Assembly: GCA_030536685.1 (NCBI GenBank)
Contig: JAUNPP010000018.1
Span: 1-33,228 of the forward strand
Reading direction: 5' to 3'
Source of the DNA: Lachnospiraceae bacterium
GTDB taxonomy: Bacteria > Bacillota > Clostridia > Lachnospirales > Lachnospiraceae
DNA length: 33,228 bases
In this document: positions 1-6,561 of the stretch, piece after piece
How positions within the stretch are numbered: position 1 is the first letter of the stretch
How the letters are laid out: each line of letters opens with the position of its first letter
The notes under the pieces: generated by a model
What the model saw: only the letters and a program-made list of their open reading frames with translations
Told to the model about the DNA's origin: nothing
Databases searched by the model: none
Program-made: the position numbers and the translations under genes

Positions 1-58
1 ACATTATAATCGTTATGAAAGTATCACATTATATTCTTAATAAAAAATTCACATTATA
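1..58. repeat. Three ACATTATA repeats spaced exactly 25 bases
   Basis: ACATTATA occurs at 1-8, 26-33 and 51-58, so the starts are 25 bases apart each time. The last copy ends five bases before the -35 box of the next promoter. The regular phasing on one face of the helix suggests cooperative binding of a regulator, but that is inference. The array may continue past the left window edge. Confidence 0.55.
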
Positions 59-62
59 ACCC

Positions 63-91
63 TTGACAATCATATAATAGAGTACTATGAT
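63..91 (+). promoter_or_regulatory. Promoter of the hemolysin III gene
   Basis: TTGACA (63-68) and TATGAT (86-91) are separated by 17 bases, a near-consensus vegetative promoter. The leader that follows carries a small inverted repeat (GTAGT / ACTAC, about 100-116) before the ribosome site AGGGAGG at 125-131. Confidence 0.75.
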
Positions 92-138
92 TACGACATG
101 TAGTAATTAAAACTACTTACAAAAAGGGAGGTTTTCAT

Positions 139-834
139 ATGCGTAGTTCTATGCTTCAGGCATCTGCGATGCAGACGGTTTATTTGTTCCGGGTGAAAGA
201 TCCGGGAAGTGCATTGACACATTTTATTGGATTTATTATGGCATTATTTGCAGCCTTTCCGTTATTGATTCAGGGAGCTGCTGTTCATGTGAATACGGTT
301 GGAATGGTGAGTTTAAGCGTATTTATGCTTTCTATGCTGATGCTTTATGCGGCAAGCACGATTTATCATTCATTTAATATATCAGGCAAAGCCAATCTTA
401 TACTGAAAAAGATTGATCATATGATGATTTTTGTACTGATTGCAGGGACTTATACTCCTGTTTGTGTATTAATGTTAAAAAGCAGAACAGGTCTGTTTAT
501 GCTGGCCGCAGTATGGGTGGTAGCGGCAGCGGGGATTGTTTTAAAGGCACTTTGGGTAACCTGTCCCAAGTGGTTTTCTTCCGTGATCTATATTGCCATG
601 GGCTGGATCTGTTTATTTGCGTTTCCGCAGATTCTGGCTGCTTTAAATACAACACAGTTTTTATGGCTGCTTGCAGGCGGAATCATGTACACTGTAGGCG
701 GTGTGATTTATGCATTAAAGCTTCCTGTCTTTAATGAGCTTCATAAAAACTTTGGTTCTCATGAAATTTTTCATGTATTTGTAATGGCCGGAAGCTTCTG
801 CCATTATGTATGTGTTTATCTTTTTCTGCTGTAA
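139..834 (+). CDS. trhA: Hemolysin III / PAQR-type membrane protein
   Basis: A 231-residue polytopic membrane protein of the hemolysin III (TrhA/PAQR) family, of normal family length with about seven hydrophobic segments. Visible family motifs are STIYHSF near residue 75, KIDHMMIFVLIAGTYTP near 92-107 and the C-terminal HEIFHVFVMAGSFCH; the histidines of the first and last are the conserved polar residues thought to bind metal in PAQR proteins. The start is set by AGGGAGG seven bases upstream of the ATG. It is a single gene with its own promoter and a hairpin after it. Family members are linked to membrane energetics or lipid homeostasis; a true haemolysin role is unproven. Family assignment is secure, function is not. 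Confidence 0.9.
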   Translation: MRSSMLQASAMQTVYLFRVKDPGSALTHFIGFIMALFAAFPLLIQGAAVHVNTVGMVSLSVFMLSMLMLYAASTIYHSFNISGKANLILKKIDHMMIFVLIAGTYTPVCVLMLKSRTGLFMLAAVWVVAAAGIVLKALWVTCPKWFSSVIYIAMGWICLFAFPQILAALNTTQFLWLLAGGIMYTVGGVIYALKLPVFNELHKNFGSHEIFHVFVMAGSFCHYVCVYLFLL

Positions 835-849
835 TTAGCAAAAAATATA

Positions 850-879
850 TTGAAAAACGTCTCAGGATGATGTTACAAT
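850..879 (+). promoter_or_regulatory. Candidate promoter of the lipoprotein gene
   Basis: TTGAAA (850-855) and TACAAT (874-879) are separated by 18 bases, upstream of the lipoprotein gene. The -10 box overlaps the left arm of an inverted repeat (875-904). Confidence 0.4.
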
Positions 880-910
880 GGGTGTAGTAAACTAGGCCCA
901 TTGTATTTTT
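875..910 (+). terminator. Hairpin after hemolysin III, possible weak terminator
   Basis: ACAATGGG (875-882) and CCCATTGT (897-904) form a perfect 8-bp inverted repeat around a 14-base loop and are followed by ATTTTT. It is a plausible terminator for the upstream gene. Because the left arm contains the -10 box of the next candidate promoter, it may instead be an operator or a transcript-start hairpin. Confidence 0.4.
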
Positions 911-950
911 ACAGATATAGAATATGAAACCGCGTTTCCTGTTCTATAGA

Positions 951-981
951 AAGCTCCGCAGGATTGCGGGATTCTTTTTTT
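951..981 (+). terminator. GC-rich hairpin with T-run before the lipoprotein gene
   Basis: CCGCA (956-960) and TGCGG (965-969) close a GGAT loop, with weaker flanking pairs and a run of seven T at 975-981. If the promoter at 850-879 is real, this hairpin lies in the leader and would act as an attenuator for the lipoprotein gene; otherwise it is a second terminator for the gene before it. Confidence 0.4.
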
Positions 982-1014
982 ACTGGGCTGAGTATGAAGG
1001 AGAGGCGTTTAGAG

Positions 1015-1791
1015 ATGAAAAAAGCCGGATTGAATCGATTATTACTTCTGTGTTTATGTGCAGGAATCAGTATTTTCCTGCTGGCCTGTTCCGCTCAGAC
1101 TGACAGCCGAAAGGATGTTTCAGGGAAGGGAAAACAGACAGATACAGAGGTTTCTGATACAGGATCAGGAGAATTGGATGAGGAAAAGATAAAAACGGAC
1201 AGCGATGTGTCCGAGGATGGCAGCGAAGCTTTCTCTGAAGGAGAGACGCTGGTTACCGATATACTGGTTTATAATTACGCATCCATGGACAATGTGCTGG
1301 CGGCTATGGTTTGTGCTATGGGACAGGAAAAAGTTACCCGTTTTTACCGTGAAGATGCAGATGAACAGCTGATGCGTGAGTATGTCTATTCTTATGTGAA
1401 TCTGTTTGATTCGGATACGTTTCAAAAGGTAGAAAAGAAAGGAAAAAACCACACGCAGTACTTTAAAATGAATCAGGAATATCTGGATGAGCTTCTTATA
1501 TGTGCATTTGGGGAAAAGATTACATCTAAGAATCTTACAGCGGATAAGGATATGATTTTAAAGAAAGGGAATACTTTCTATGTAGCTGCAGGTGATGTAG
1601 CGCAGGTGACAGTAGATTATACCGGCATTGAAAAACAGCAGTTTGATGAGTCGGAGGTATATTCCTTCGATTACGAGAAAAACTGGAAGAATCAGAGTAT
1701 AGAGGCAGGAATTGTGCAGGCGAAATTTCAGGAATCTGAAAAGGCAGAAGCCGGTATTATTCTGAAGGCAATGGCAATAACGATATATTAG
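1015..1791 (+). CDS. Secreted lipoprotein of unknown function
   Basis: A 258-residue predicted lipoprotein that I cannot assign to a named family. The N-terminus has a basic start, a hydrophobic stretch and the lipobox LLAC, giving a lipid-modified cysteine near residue 26. It is followed by a polar acidic linker of about 45 residues and then a globular domain from about residue 75 to the end. The ATG at 1015 is chosen because AAGGAGAGG lies nine bases upstream; longer readings begin without a ribosome site and would bury the signal peptide. It is convergent with the MATE gene and shares a terminator with it. A cell-surface role is inferred from the lipobox only. Confidence 0.75.
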   Translation: MKKAGLNRLLLLCLCAGISIFLLACSAQTDSRKDVSGKGKQTDTEVSDTGSGELDEEKIKTDSDVSEDGSEAFSEGETLVTDILVYNYASMDNVLAAMVCAMGQEKVTRFYREDADEQLMREYVYSYVNLFDSDTFQKVEKKGKNHTQYFKMNQEYLDELLICAFGEKITSKNLTADKDMILKKGNTFYVAAGDVAQVTVDYTGIEKQQFDESEVYSFDYEKNWKNQSIEAGIVQAKFQESEKAEAGIILKAMAITIY

Positions 1792-1834
1792 ACATTGGAA
1801 GTTTTTATGCCCGGCGGCATTCTTAATGATTATT

Positions 1835-1859
1835 AAAGAGGCAGATTTTCTGCCTCTTT
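1835..1859. terminator. Bidirectional terminator between convergent genes
   Basis: AAAGAGGCAGA and TCTGCCTCTTT form a perfect 11-bp stem with a TTT loop. A- and T-rich ends on both sides make it usable from either direction, ending the lipoprotein transcript (plus) and the MATE transcript (minus). It directly abuts the stop codon of the MATE gene. Confidence 0.85.
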
Positions 1860-3152
1860 CTATTTATAATATTTCCATCTATAAAGTAAAAACAGAACAA
1901 CAAAAGTAAAAAACTGACAGCCCAGGATTTCCGGCAAACCAATTTTTCCAAATACCAGTAAAAAAGAAACTGCACCTAAGATAATCGTGTTTACAATCGC
2001 TGTGCTATATAATACATAACTGCTTTTTTCCAGGGCAAACAACGCATTTTTATACATAACTGCCGGTATTTGAAACAGATAGCAGGATACGGCTAATGGC
2101 AGTATTTTCGAGGTTTTTGAAATTACCTGTAAGTCATCCGTGATAATATGTGCCGCCTGGTTCCTGAAAATTAAAAGAACTGCAGCAATCAGCAAATACA
2201 TGGCAAGGGAGAGGACACTGGCTAAACGAGGAAAAATCTTCAAAGCCTGTTTATCATTTCTGCTTTGGCTGATCAAAGTCAATGCAGCAGAAGAATACAT
2301 ATTCATTGGAACCAGCAAAAATTTAATCAACTGCTGCAAAATCAAATAAACGCTCAGTTCGATCACGCCAATTCTTGCAATAATCGAATTCAATACAACT
2401 ACAAAGACACTGCCCTCAAAAAATTCCTGTCCCATAAGAGGGATACTGTCTATCATTTGCTGTTTTGCAATACTAAAATACAGAGGCAATTTTGCCAAAT
2501 GAACCTCAATATCGAATCGGCTGTAATACCATAAGATCAACAGATTGACAGCCATGGAAAGAATCGTACTTGCAGCTGCAGCCGATGCTCCAAAACGTGG
2601 AAATCCAAATCCACCCAGCACAAACAAAAAATCCAGTACAATATTTAAAACAGAAGAAATAAGAGACCCAGCTAACAGCCAGTTGGTTTTCCTCTTTATC
2701 TTATAATACTGACCGAATATAAACAGCTGCATCTGCAGCAAACTATAGGGACAAATATAGGTAAAAAATTTAATTCCTTCCGTGAAAATTTCTCCCTTAA
2801 ATCCGTAAATTTTTCGCAAAACAAACGATTTTCCTGCAAATACAGCTGCTGAAATCGTCAGGCCGATCATCAGCCCCAGAAGTATTGCAGCGACAAATTC
2901 CTGTCGGAAGGCATTCACATCGTTACATCCTAACCTTTTTCCGGCACGAATATTAAAAATAATTGCCGTACTTCCTACAATCCCAAGAAGCATAAAGTTA
3001 AAAGAATTAATGACCCCGACAGCGCCATAAGCCTCTGTAGAAATCCTTCCAATAATTGCCTGGTCTGTAAGCCCAAGGATATAATTCGTAATAAACTGAA
3101 TAATCAGCGGAATCGCAACGATATTCAGATGTTTGATATATGTTTTTGTCAT
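1860..3152 (-). CDS. MATE family multidrug/toxin exporter
   Basis: A 430-residue polytopic protein with about twelve membrane segments in two similar halves, as expected for a multidrug and toxin extrusion (MATE) transporter coupled to Na+ or H+. The first half has the family-like segment LGLTDQAIIGRIS after the first helix. The start at 3152 is chosen because AAAGG lies about ten bases upstream; a reading from 3200 adds 16 polar residues without a ribosome site. It is a single gene with its own upstream region containing a 27-base tandem duplication. The substrate cannot be told from sequence, and the gene is not obviously tied to the allantoin block. Confidence 0.88.
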   Translation of the reverse strand: MTKTYIKHLNIVAIPLIIQFITNYILGLTDQAIIGRISTEAYGAVGVINSFNFMLLGIVGSTAIIFNIRAGKRLGCNDVNAFRQEFVAAILLGLMIGLTISAAVFAGKSFVLRKIYGFKGEIFTEGIKFFTYICPYSLLQMQLFIFGQYYKIKRKTNWLLAGSLISSVLNIVLDFLFVLGGFGFPRFGASAAAASTILSMAVNLLILWYYSRFDIEVHLAKLPLYFSIAKQQMIDSIPLMGQEFFEGSVFVVVLNSIIARIGVIELSVYLILQQLIKFLLVPMNMYSSAALTLISQSRNDKQALKIFPRLASVLSLAMYLLIAAVLLIFRNQAAHIITDDLQVISKTSKILPLAVSCYLFQIPAVMYKNALFALEKSSYVLYSTAIVNTIILGAVSFLLVFGKIGLPEILGCQFFTFVVLFLLYRWKYYK

Positions 3153-3233
3153 CAGCAGATTACCTTTCTGATAATGTGAAGCCCTATTGTCTAAAGCCAA
3201 TGAGCTTCCTGTTTCAGATAAATTATTTCAGAT

Positions 3234-3262
3234 CTATTATTTCATACATTATTGTTTGTAAA
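3234..3262 (-). promoter_or_regulatory. Tentative MATE promoter
   Basis: On the minus strand TTTACA (3262-3257) and TAATAG (3239-3234) are 17 bases apart. The -10 match is poor. The -35 lies inside the first copy of the 27-base duplication, so the repeat could be an operator that covers the promoter. Confidence 0.3.
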
Positions 3263-3316
3263 AAGGAGAGTTTATACAGGCATAGTTGATTGTAAAAAGG
3301 AGAGTTTATACAGGCA
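3256..3316. repeat. 27-base tandem duplication upstream of the MATE gene
   Basis: Two identical 27-base copies lie at 3256-3282 and 3290-3316, period 34. Each contains AAAAAGGAGAGTTTATACAG. The layout fits a doubled regulatory site for the minus-strand MATE gene, or a slippage product. No open frame uses it convincingly. Confidence 0.75.
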
Positions 3317-3454
3317 GATAAAAATGCCAGAAAAATAATAGCATATTATCTGCCGGAATTCCATGATAATTTTGGAAAACAATTGTAAGTGCTGTAAAAC
3401 TGGAACCATGCATTTGACGTCAAAAGTGAATTCTGAAAAGAGAACTGAAGTTAT

Positions 3455-3525
3455 GATTCCTGTAATAGAATCCAGTATTCTGTCTCGTTTGGTCGTTAAT
3501 AACTTTCTGTTACAGGAATCTTTTT
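3455..3525 (+). terminator. Orphan terminator-like structured element
   Basis: GATTCCTGTAA (3455-3465) and TTACAGGAATC (3510-3520) are perfect 11-bp inverted arms followed by TTTTT (3521-3525) on the plus strand. The 44-base loop holds a second hairpin, AGAAT (3467-3471) with ATTCT (3476-3480). No plus-strand gene lies upstream in this intergenic stretch, so it may end an unannotated small RNA or be a relic. Apart from this and the tandem repeat, I see nothing in 3153-3568. Confidence 0.5.
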
Positions 3526-3568
3526 GGATTTTCAGCTCAGACAATGGTTTTTTTCAGCCGGGATTGGC

Positions 3569-4171
3569 TCATGTTAAATCAAATTTTTTGCGTGCAAACT
3601 GTACAATCATATCGGCTGTTCCCTCTACTCCAAGAACGGAGCTGTTGATCAGAAGATCACGAAAACAGGTTGTGTTAAATTCACAATGCGTATAATGCTT
3701 ATAATATTGAGCGCGTGCCCGGTCAATCTCGTCAACAATGATTTTTGATTCTGCTGCGGTAAATCCGAGTTCATCGACACTGTTTTCAATTCGCCGCACA
3801 TAGGGGGAATAAATATAGCAGCTCAGAACATTATCAAATTCACGGAGAATATAATCGGAGCATCTTCCAATAATTACACAATTTTCCTGCGATGCATATT
3901 TTTGAATCAGTTCACTTTGAATTTTGAACATTTTTTCCTGACGAATCCCGTCTCCGATACCAAGCGGATAAGCCATTTTATGGTACCCGCTGATTCCTCT
4001 GTTATCTAATGCAATAAGAGAATGAAGACTAACATCCATTTTTTCTGCAGTTGCTTCCAGAATATCACGGTCAAGATAGCGATATCCCAACTTTTCTGCC
4101 ACAATTTTGCCAATTGGACGTCCAAGACTTCCAAACTGTCTTGTAATGGTAATTACTTTACTTTTTTTCAT
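3569..4171 (-). CDS. Cytidylate kinase-like P-loop protein
   Basis: A 200-residue protein of the cytidylate-kinase-like family, distinct from true Cmk. The N-terminus ITITRQFGSLGRPIGK is the nucleotide-binding loop, written GSLGR where relatives more often have GSGGR. RYLDRDIL near residue 32, a VIIGRCSDYIL strand-turn near 100 and a YYKHYT motif near 157 are typical of the group. The start is supported by AAAGGA eight bases upstream. A nucleoside-monophosphate kinase activity is inferred from the fold; the real substrate is unknown. It is transcribed divergently from the ABC importer operon and shares a 516-base regulatory region with it. Confidence 0.8.
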   Translation of the reverse strand: MKKSKVITITRQFGSLGRPIGKIVAEKLGYRYLDRDILEATAEKMDVSLHSLIALDNRGISGYHKMAYPLGIGDGIRQEKMFKIQSELIQKYASQENCVIIGRCSDYILREFDNVLSCYIYSPYVRRIENSVDELGFTAAESKIIVDEIDRARAQYYKHYTHCEFNTTCFRDLLINSSVLGVEGTADMIVQFARKKFDLT

Positions 4172-4260
4172 AATCTAATTCCTTTCTTCATTTTCACAGC
4201 TTTCGTGTTCTCACCTGATTCCTGATTAAGGAACGAGGTGCTCTCAGCTATGTAGATTTC

Positions 4261-4289
4261 ACTTTAACATAGTGTTTTCTGTTTGTCTA
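4261..4289 (-). promoter_or_regulatory. Candidate promoter of the cytidylate kinase-like gene
   Basis: On the minus strand TAGACA (4289-4284) and TAAAGT (4266-4261) are 17 bases apart. The leader downstream contains an imperfect hairpin (4212-4240, CACCT / AGGTG outer arms with a TTCC / GGAA inner pair). Confidence 0.4.
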
Positions 4290-4312
4290 TGAAACAGAGG
4301 ATGCATACTGCA

Positions 4313-4360
4313 CAGTAATCCGTGAAGACGATTAGGCACAATGCCTGATTACTGTTTTTT
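4313..4360 (+). terminator. Orphan terminator enclosing palindrome 1
   Basis: CAGTAATC (4313-4320) pairs with GATTACTG (4347-4354) and is followed by six T. The loop contains its own hairpin, AGGCA/TGCCT. It points along the plus strand, but no plus-strand gene precedes it here, so it either ends a small transcript or is coincident with an operator. Confidence 0.45.
4331..4349. promoter_or_regulatory. Operator-like palindrome, copy 1
   Basis: ATTAGGCACAATGCCTGAT is a 19-base near-perfect dyad (arms ATtAGGCA / TGCCTgAT). It matches a second dyad 65 bases downstream in 16 of 19 positions, as expected for two sites of one dimeric regulator. The regulator is not identifiable in the window. Confidence 0.6.
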
Positions 4361-4395
4361 GTGCGAGTTTTTATGACCAAAATCCTGAGGGTTAC

Positions 4396-4414
4396 ATTAG
4401 GCATAGTGCCTAAT
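4396..4414. promoter_or_regulatory. Operator-like palindrome, copy 2
   Basis: ATTAGGCATAGTGCCTAAT is a 19-base dyad with perfect 8-base arms around TAG. It is the better of the two related sites and lies about 155 bases upstream of the -35 box of the ABC importer promoter. Confidence 0.6.
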
Positions 4415-4422
4415 TAACAAAA

Positions 4423-4446
4423 ATAATATTTTCATGAAAATATTAT
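4423..4446. promoter_or_regulatory. 24-base perfect AT-rich palindrome
   Basis: A perfect 24-base palindrome whose half is ATAATATTTTCA, centred between 4434 and 4435. It is unrelated in sequence to the two ATTAGGCA dyads and starts only nine bases after the second, giving a compact cluster of possible operators. The rest of 4447-4567 is AT-rich and shows no gene. Confidence 0.5.
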
Positions 4447-4567
4447 GAAAGGATTTAAAAAAATGCTTTAAAATAAGGGTTTTAAGTCAAAAAACAAAAG
4501 AAATTAATACGGATTTATTTTGAAAAAATATGTAAAAAAGTGTCCAATCGGAAGACTTAGAAGTATA

Positions 4568-4596
4568 TTGACATTTTTATTTTGCTGTACTAAGAT
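4568..4596 (+). promoter_or_regulatory. Promoter of the allantoin ABC importer operon
   Basis: TTGACA (4568-4573) and TAAGAT (4591-4596) are separated by 17 bases, predicting a start near 4603. This is the only strong promoter before the five-gene plus-strand run from the binding protein to the M20 amidohydrolase, whose gaps are all under 60 bases. Confidence 0.7.
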
Positions 4597-4607
4597 AATG
4601 GGCATAC

Positions 4608-4660
4608 AAAGGCGTATCGGTTAGCATGGTGGAAATGCAGGCGGATACGCCTTTTGTTTT
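4608..4660 (+). promoter_or_regulatory. Leader hairpin/terminator, candidate attenuator or riboswitch
   Basis: AAAGGCGTATC (4608-4618) and GATACGCCTTT (4644-4654) form a perfect 11-bp stem followed by the T-rich tract TTTTGTTTT (4652-4660). The 25-base top has a second 4-bp stem, GCAT (4624-4627) with ATGC (4635-4638), and a symmetrical 5x5 internal loop, GGTTA facing AGGCG. It starts about five bases after the predicted transcription start, so operon transcription must pass an early terminator. It does not match any riboswitch consensus I know. Confidence 0.55.
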
Positions 4661-4687
4661 AAAATTATTAAGGGAGAGTGTTGGACT

Positions 4688-5734
4688 ATGAAAAAGAAGT
4701 ATTTAAGTTTAGCAGCAGCAGTAATGGCAGGTATGATGATATTCAGTGGATGTGCAGGAAAAGATACCGAAACGGCAGCCAATCCGGATTCTTCAGAAAA
4801 TAAGCTGACTTCCGTTGTTGCTTTAGGTGAATTTGATCCACAGATATCCGGTCAGCAGATCATAGCAAAGGAAAAAGGATTTTTTGAAGAGGAAGGGCTG
4901 GATGTTGATCTTCAGCTTTTAACAGATCCTTCTGTTTCCACTACAATGGTTGCTTCCGGCGAAGCACAGTTTTATTCCATTTCCAATTATCAGGCAATCA
5001 ACCTGGTTGATAAAGGCAGCGAAGTTTGTCTGCTGGCACCGGTTGTAAATGCCGGAAATACACAGGTTGTTGTAGCCGGTCCTGAGCTTACTGTAAATAG
5101 CGCAAAAGATCTGGAAGGTAAAAAAATGGGATACACGGATGGAGCAGGTGTCATTGTGGCCGTGAAAAATATGTGTCAGGATCTTGGCGTTGATTATAAC
5201 AAAATCCAGCTGGTAAACCTTCAGGCATCGGATATGCTTGCTTCTCTGGAAAGCGGACAGATTGATTTCTTTGCCGCATGGGAACCTTGGGGAATTAAAG
5301 CAGAAGATGCCGGAGGAAAAGTTTTATTTACCGGAACACAGTCTTATCTTCCGGAAAATACAGGAGACGTTGATTACCTGAACTTTATGGTGGCAATCGA
5401 TGCCAGCAAAAAATTTACAGAAGAAAATCCAAAAGCATGTGAGGCTTATGTAAAAGCCATGATTAAAGCAACCGATTATATTAACTCCAATAAGGAACAG
5501 GCTGCAGAAATTATTTCCAAAGAGATCAATCTTGATAAAGAAACCTGTGTGAAAATTATGGAAAAGAATGATTATGCCGTTGTCTATGATGATACTTTTA
5601 AAACAGCCGGAGATGAGCTGGCTGCTTATATGAAAGAATCCGGATTAAATACATCCCTTGTCACATTTGATCAGTATGCCAATACAGAAATTCTGAAGGC
5701 GGTTGATCCGGCTCTGGTGACAATCAGCGAATAA
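4688..5734 (+). CDS. ABC importer substrate-binding lipoprotein (NitT/TauT type)
   Basis: A 348-residue extracellular solute-binding lipoprotein of the SsuA/TauA/NMT1-like group. It has a lipobox, FSGC, with the cysteine near residue 22, and then a two-lobed periplasmic-binding fold; SGQQIIAKEKGFFEEEGLDV is the hallmark N-lobe segment and SGQIDFFAAWEPW lies at the inter-lobe crossover. AAGGGAGAG precedes the ATG. It is the first gene of the operon with its ATPase and permease, and with allantoinase and amidohydrolase downstream. Relatives carry nitrate, sulfonates, taurine, pyrimidine precursors or other small organics. From the neighbours I infer allantoin or a related ureide as ligand; the sequence alone does not prove it. 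Confidence 0.85.
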   Translation: MKKKYLSLAAAVMAGMMIFSGCAGKDTETAANPDSSENKLTSVVALGEFDPQISGQQIIAKEKGFFEEEGLDVDLQLLTDPSVSTTMVASGEAQFYSISNYQAINLVDKGSEVCLLAPVVNAGNTQVVVAGPELTVNSAKDLEGKKMGYTDGAGVIVAVKNMCQDLGVDYNKIQLVNLQASDMLASLESGQIDFFAAWEPWGIKAEDAGGKVLFTGTQSYLPENTGDVDYLNFMVAIDASKKFTEENPKACEAYVKAMIKATDYINSNKEQAAEIISKEINLDKETCVKIMEKNDYAVVYDDTFKTAGDELAAYMKESGLNTSLVTFDQYANTEILKAVDPALVTISE

Positions 5735-5781
5735 GTAGTATACAGAATGTAAAAATGGAAAATTAGAGGGAGTTGTTAAAT

Positions 5782-6540
5782 ATGGCAGTTGTGATTAACC
5801 ATTTGTATAAGGCCTATGAAGAAAAAGATGGTGAAATGCAGTATGTTTTAAATAACCTGAATTTAACAATCGAAAAAGGTGAATTCATCTGTGTTCTTGG
5901 TAAATCCGGATGCGGAAAATCCACACTGCTGAATTGCCTTGCAGGATATTTGAAACCGGATAGAGGAAACATATTGCTTGATGGAACAGAAATCCATGGT
6001 CCCGGACCGGAGCGTGGGGTTGTCTTTCAACAGCATGCGCTCTTTCCCTGGAGAAATGTCTCAAAAAATATCCAGTTTGGTCTGAATATGCGAAAGATAA
6101 AAAATGCGGAAGAAATAGCAATGAAGTATATTGAAATGGTGGGGCTGACCGGTTATGAGAAAAAATACCCTATGGGTTTGTCCGGCGGTATGGCGCAGCG
6201 TGTAGGTATTGCACGGGCGCTTGCGAATGAACCGGAAGTCTTATTAATGGATGAACCTTTGGGAGCATTGGATGCACTTACAAGAGATTCTATGCGGCGC
6301 GAGATTGAGAGGATCTGGAAACTTACTAAAAAAACAGTTGTTTTTATTACACATAGCGTACCGGAAGCTGTATACCTCGCAGACCGTGTATTGATTCTGC
6401 AAAAAGGAAAGGTATTTATGGATCAAAAAATCGATCTTGCACGTTCCAGAAATATTAATGATCCACGTTTTGCAGCCTATGTCCAGCAGTTTGAACGTGC
6501 GATTACCGGCACAGCACATGACGCTGTAATAACAGAATAA
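5782..6540 (+). CDS. ABC importer ATPase (NitT/TauT type)
   Basis: A 252-residue nucleotide-binding subunit that energises the importer. Walker A is GKSGCGKST near residue 41, the Q-loop [11 protein letters not shown] near 84, the signature [15 protein letters not shown] near 134 (Met where Gln is usual), Walker [14 protein letters not shown] near 153 and the switch histidine in ITHSVPEAV near 193. The ATG at 5782 is chosen because AGAGGGAG lies nine bases upstream; an in-frame TTG at 5773 overlaps the end of that site. It lies between the binding protein and the permease in one transcription unit. Confidence 0.9.
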   Translation: MAVVINHLYKAYEEKDGEMQYVLNNLNLTIEKGEFICVLGKSGCGKSTLLNCLAGYLKPDRGNILLDGTEIHGPGPERGVVFQQHALFPWRNVSKNIQFGLNMRKIKNAEEIAMKYIEMVGLTGYEKKYPMGLSGGMAQRVGIARALANEPEVLLMDEPLGALDALTRDSMRREIERIWKLTKKTVVFITHSVPEAVYLADRVLILQKGKVFMDQKIDLARSRNINDPRFAAYVQQFERAITGTAHDAVITE

Positions 6541-6561
6541 AGTAGAATCGAGTGATAAAGT

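Noticed and set aside
3272-3695. Overlapping frames of 90 (minus) and 110 (plus) codons in the MATE upstream region
   Set aside because: No ribosome sites, no recognisable motifs, overlap with repeats and a hairpin, and the plus-strand frame runs antisense into the kinase-like gene.
4608-4654. Known purine, guanidine, TPP or preQ1 riboswitch at the importer leader
   Set aside because: None of the conserved cores I know for these classes (for example the purine three-way junction, ACGR loops or CTGAGA) is present.
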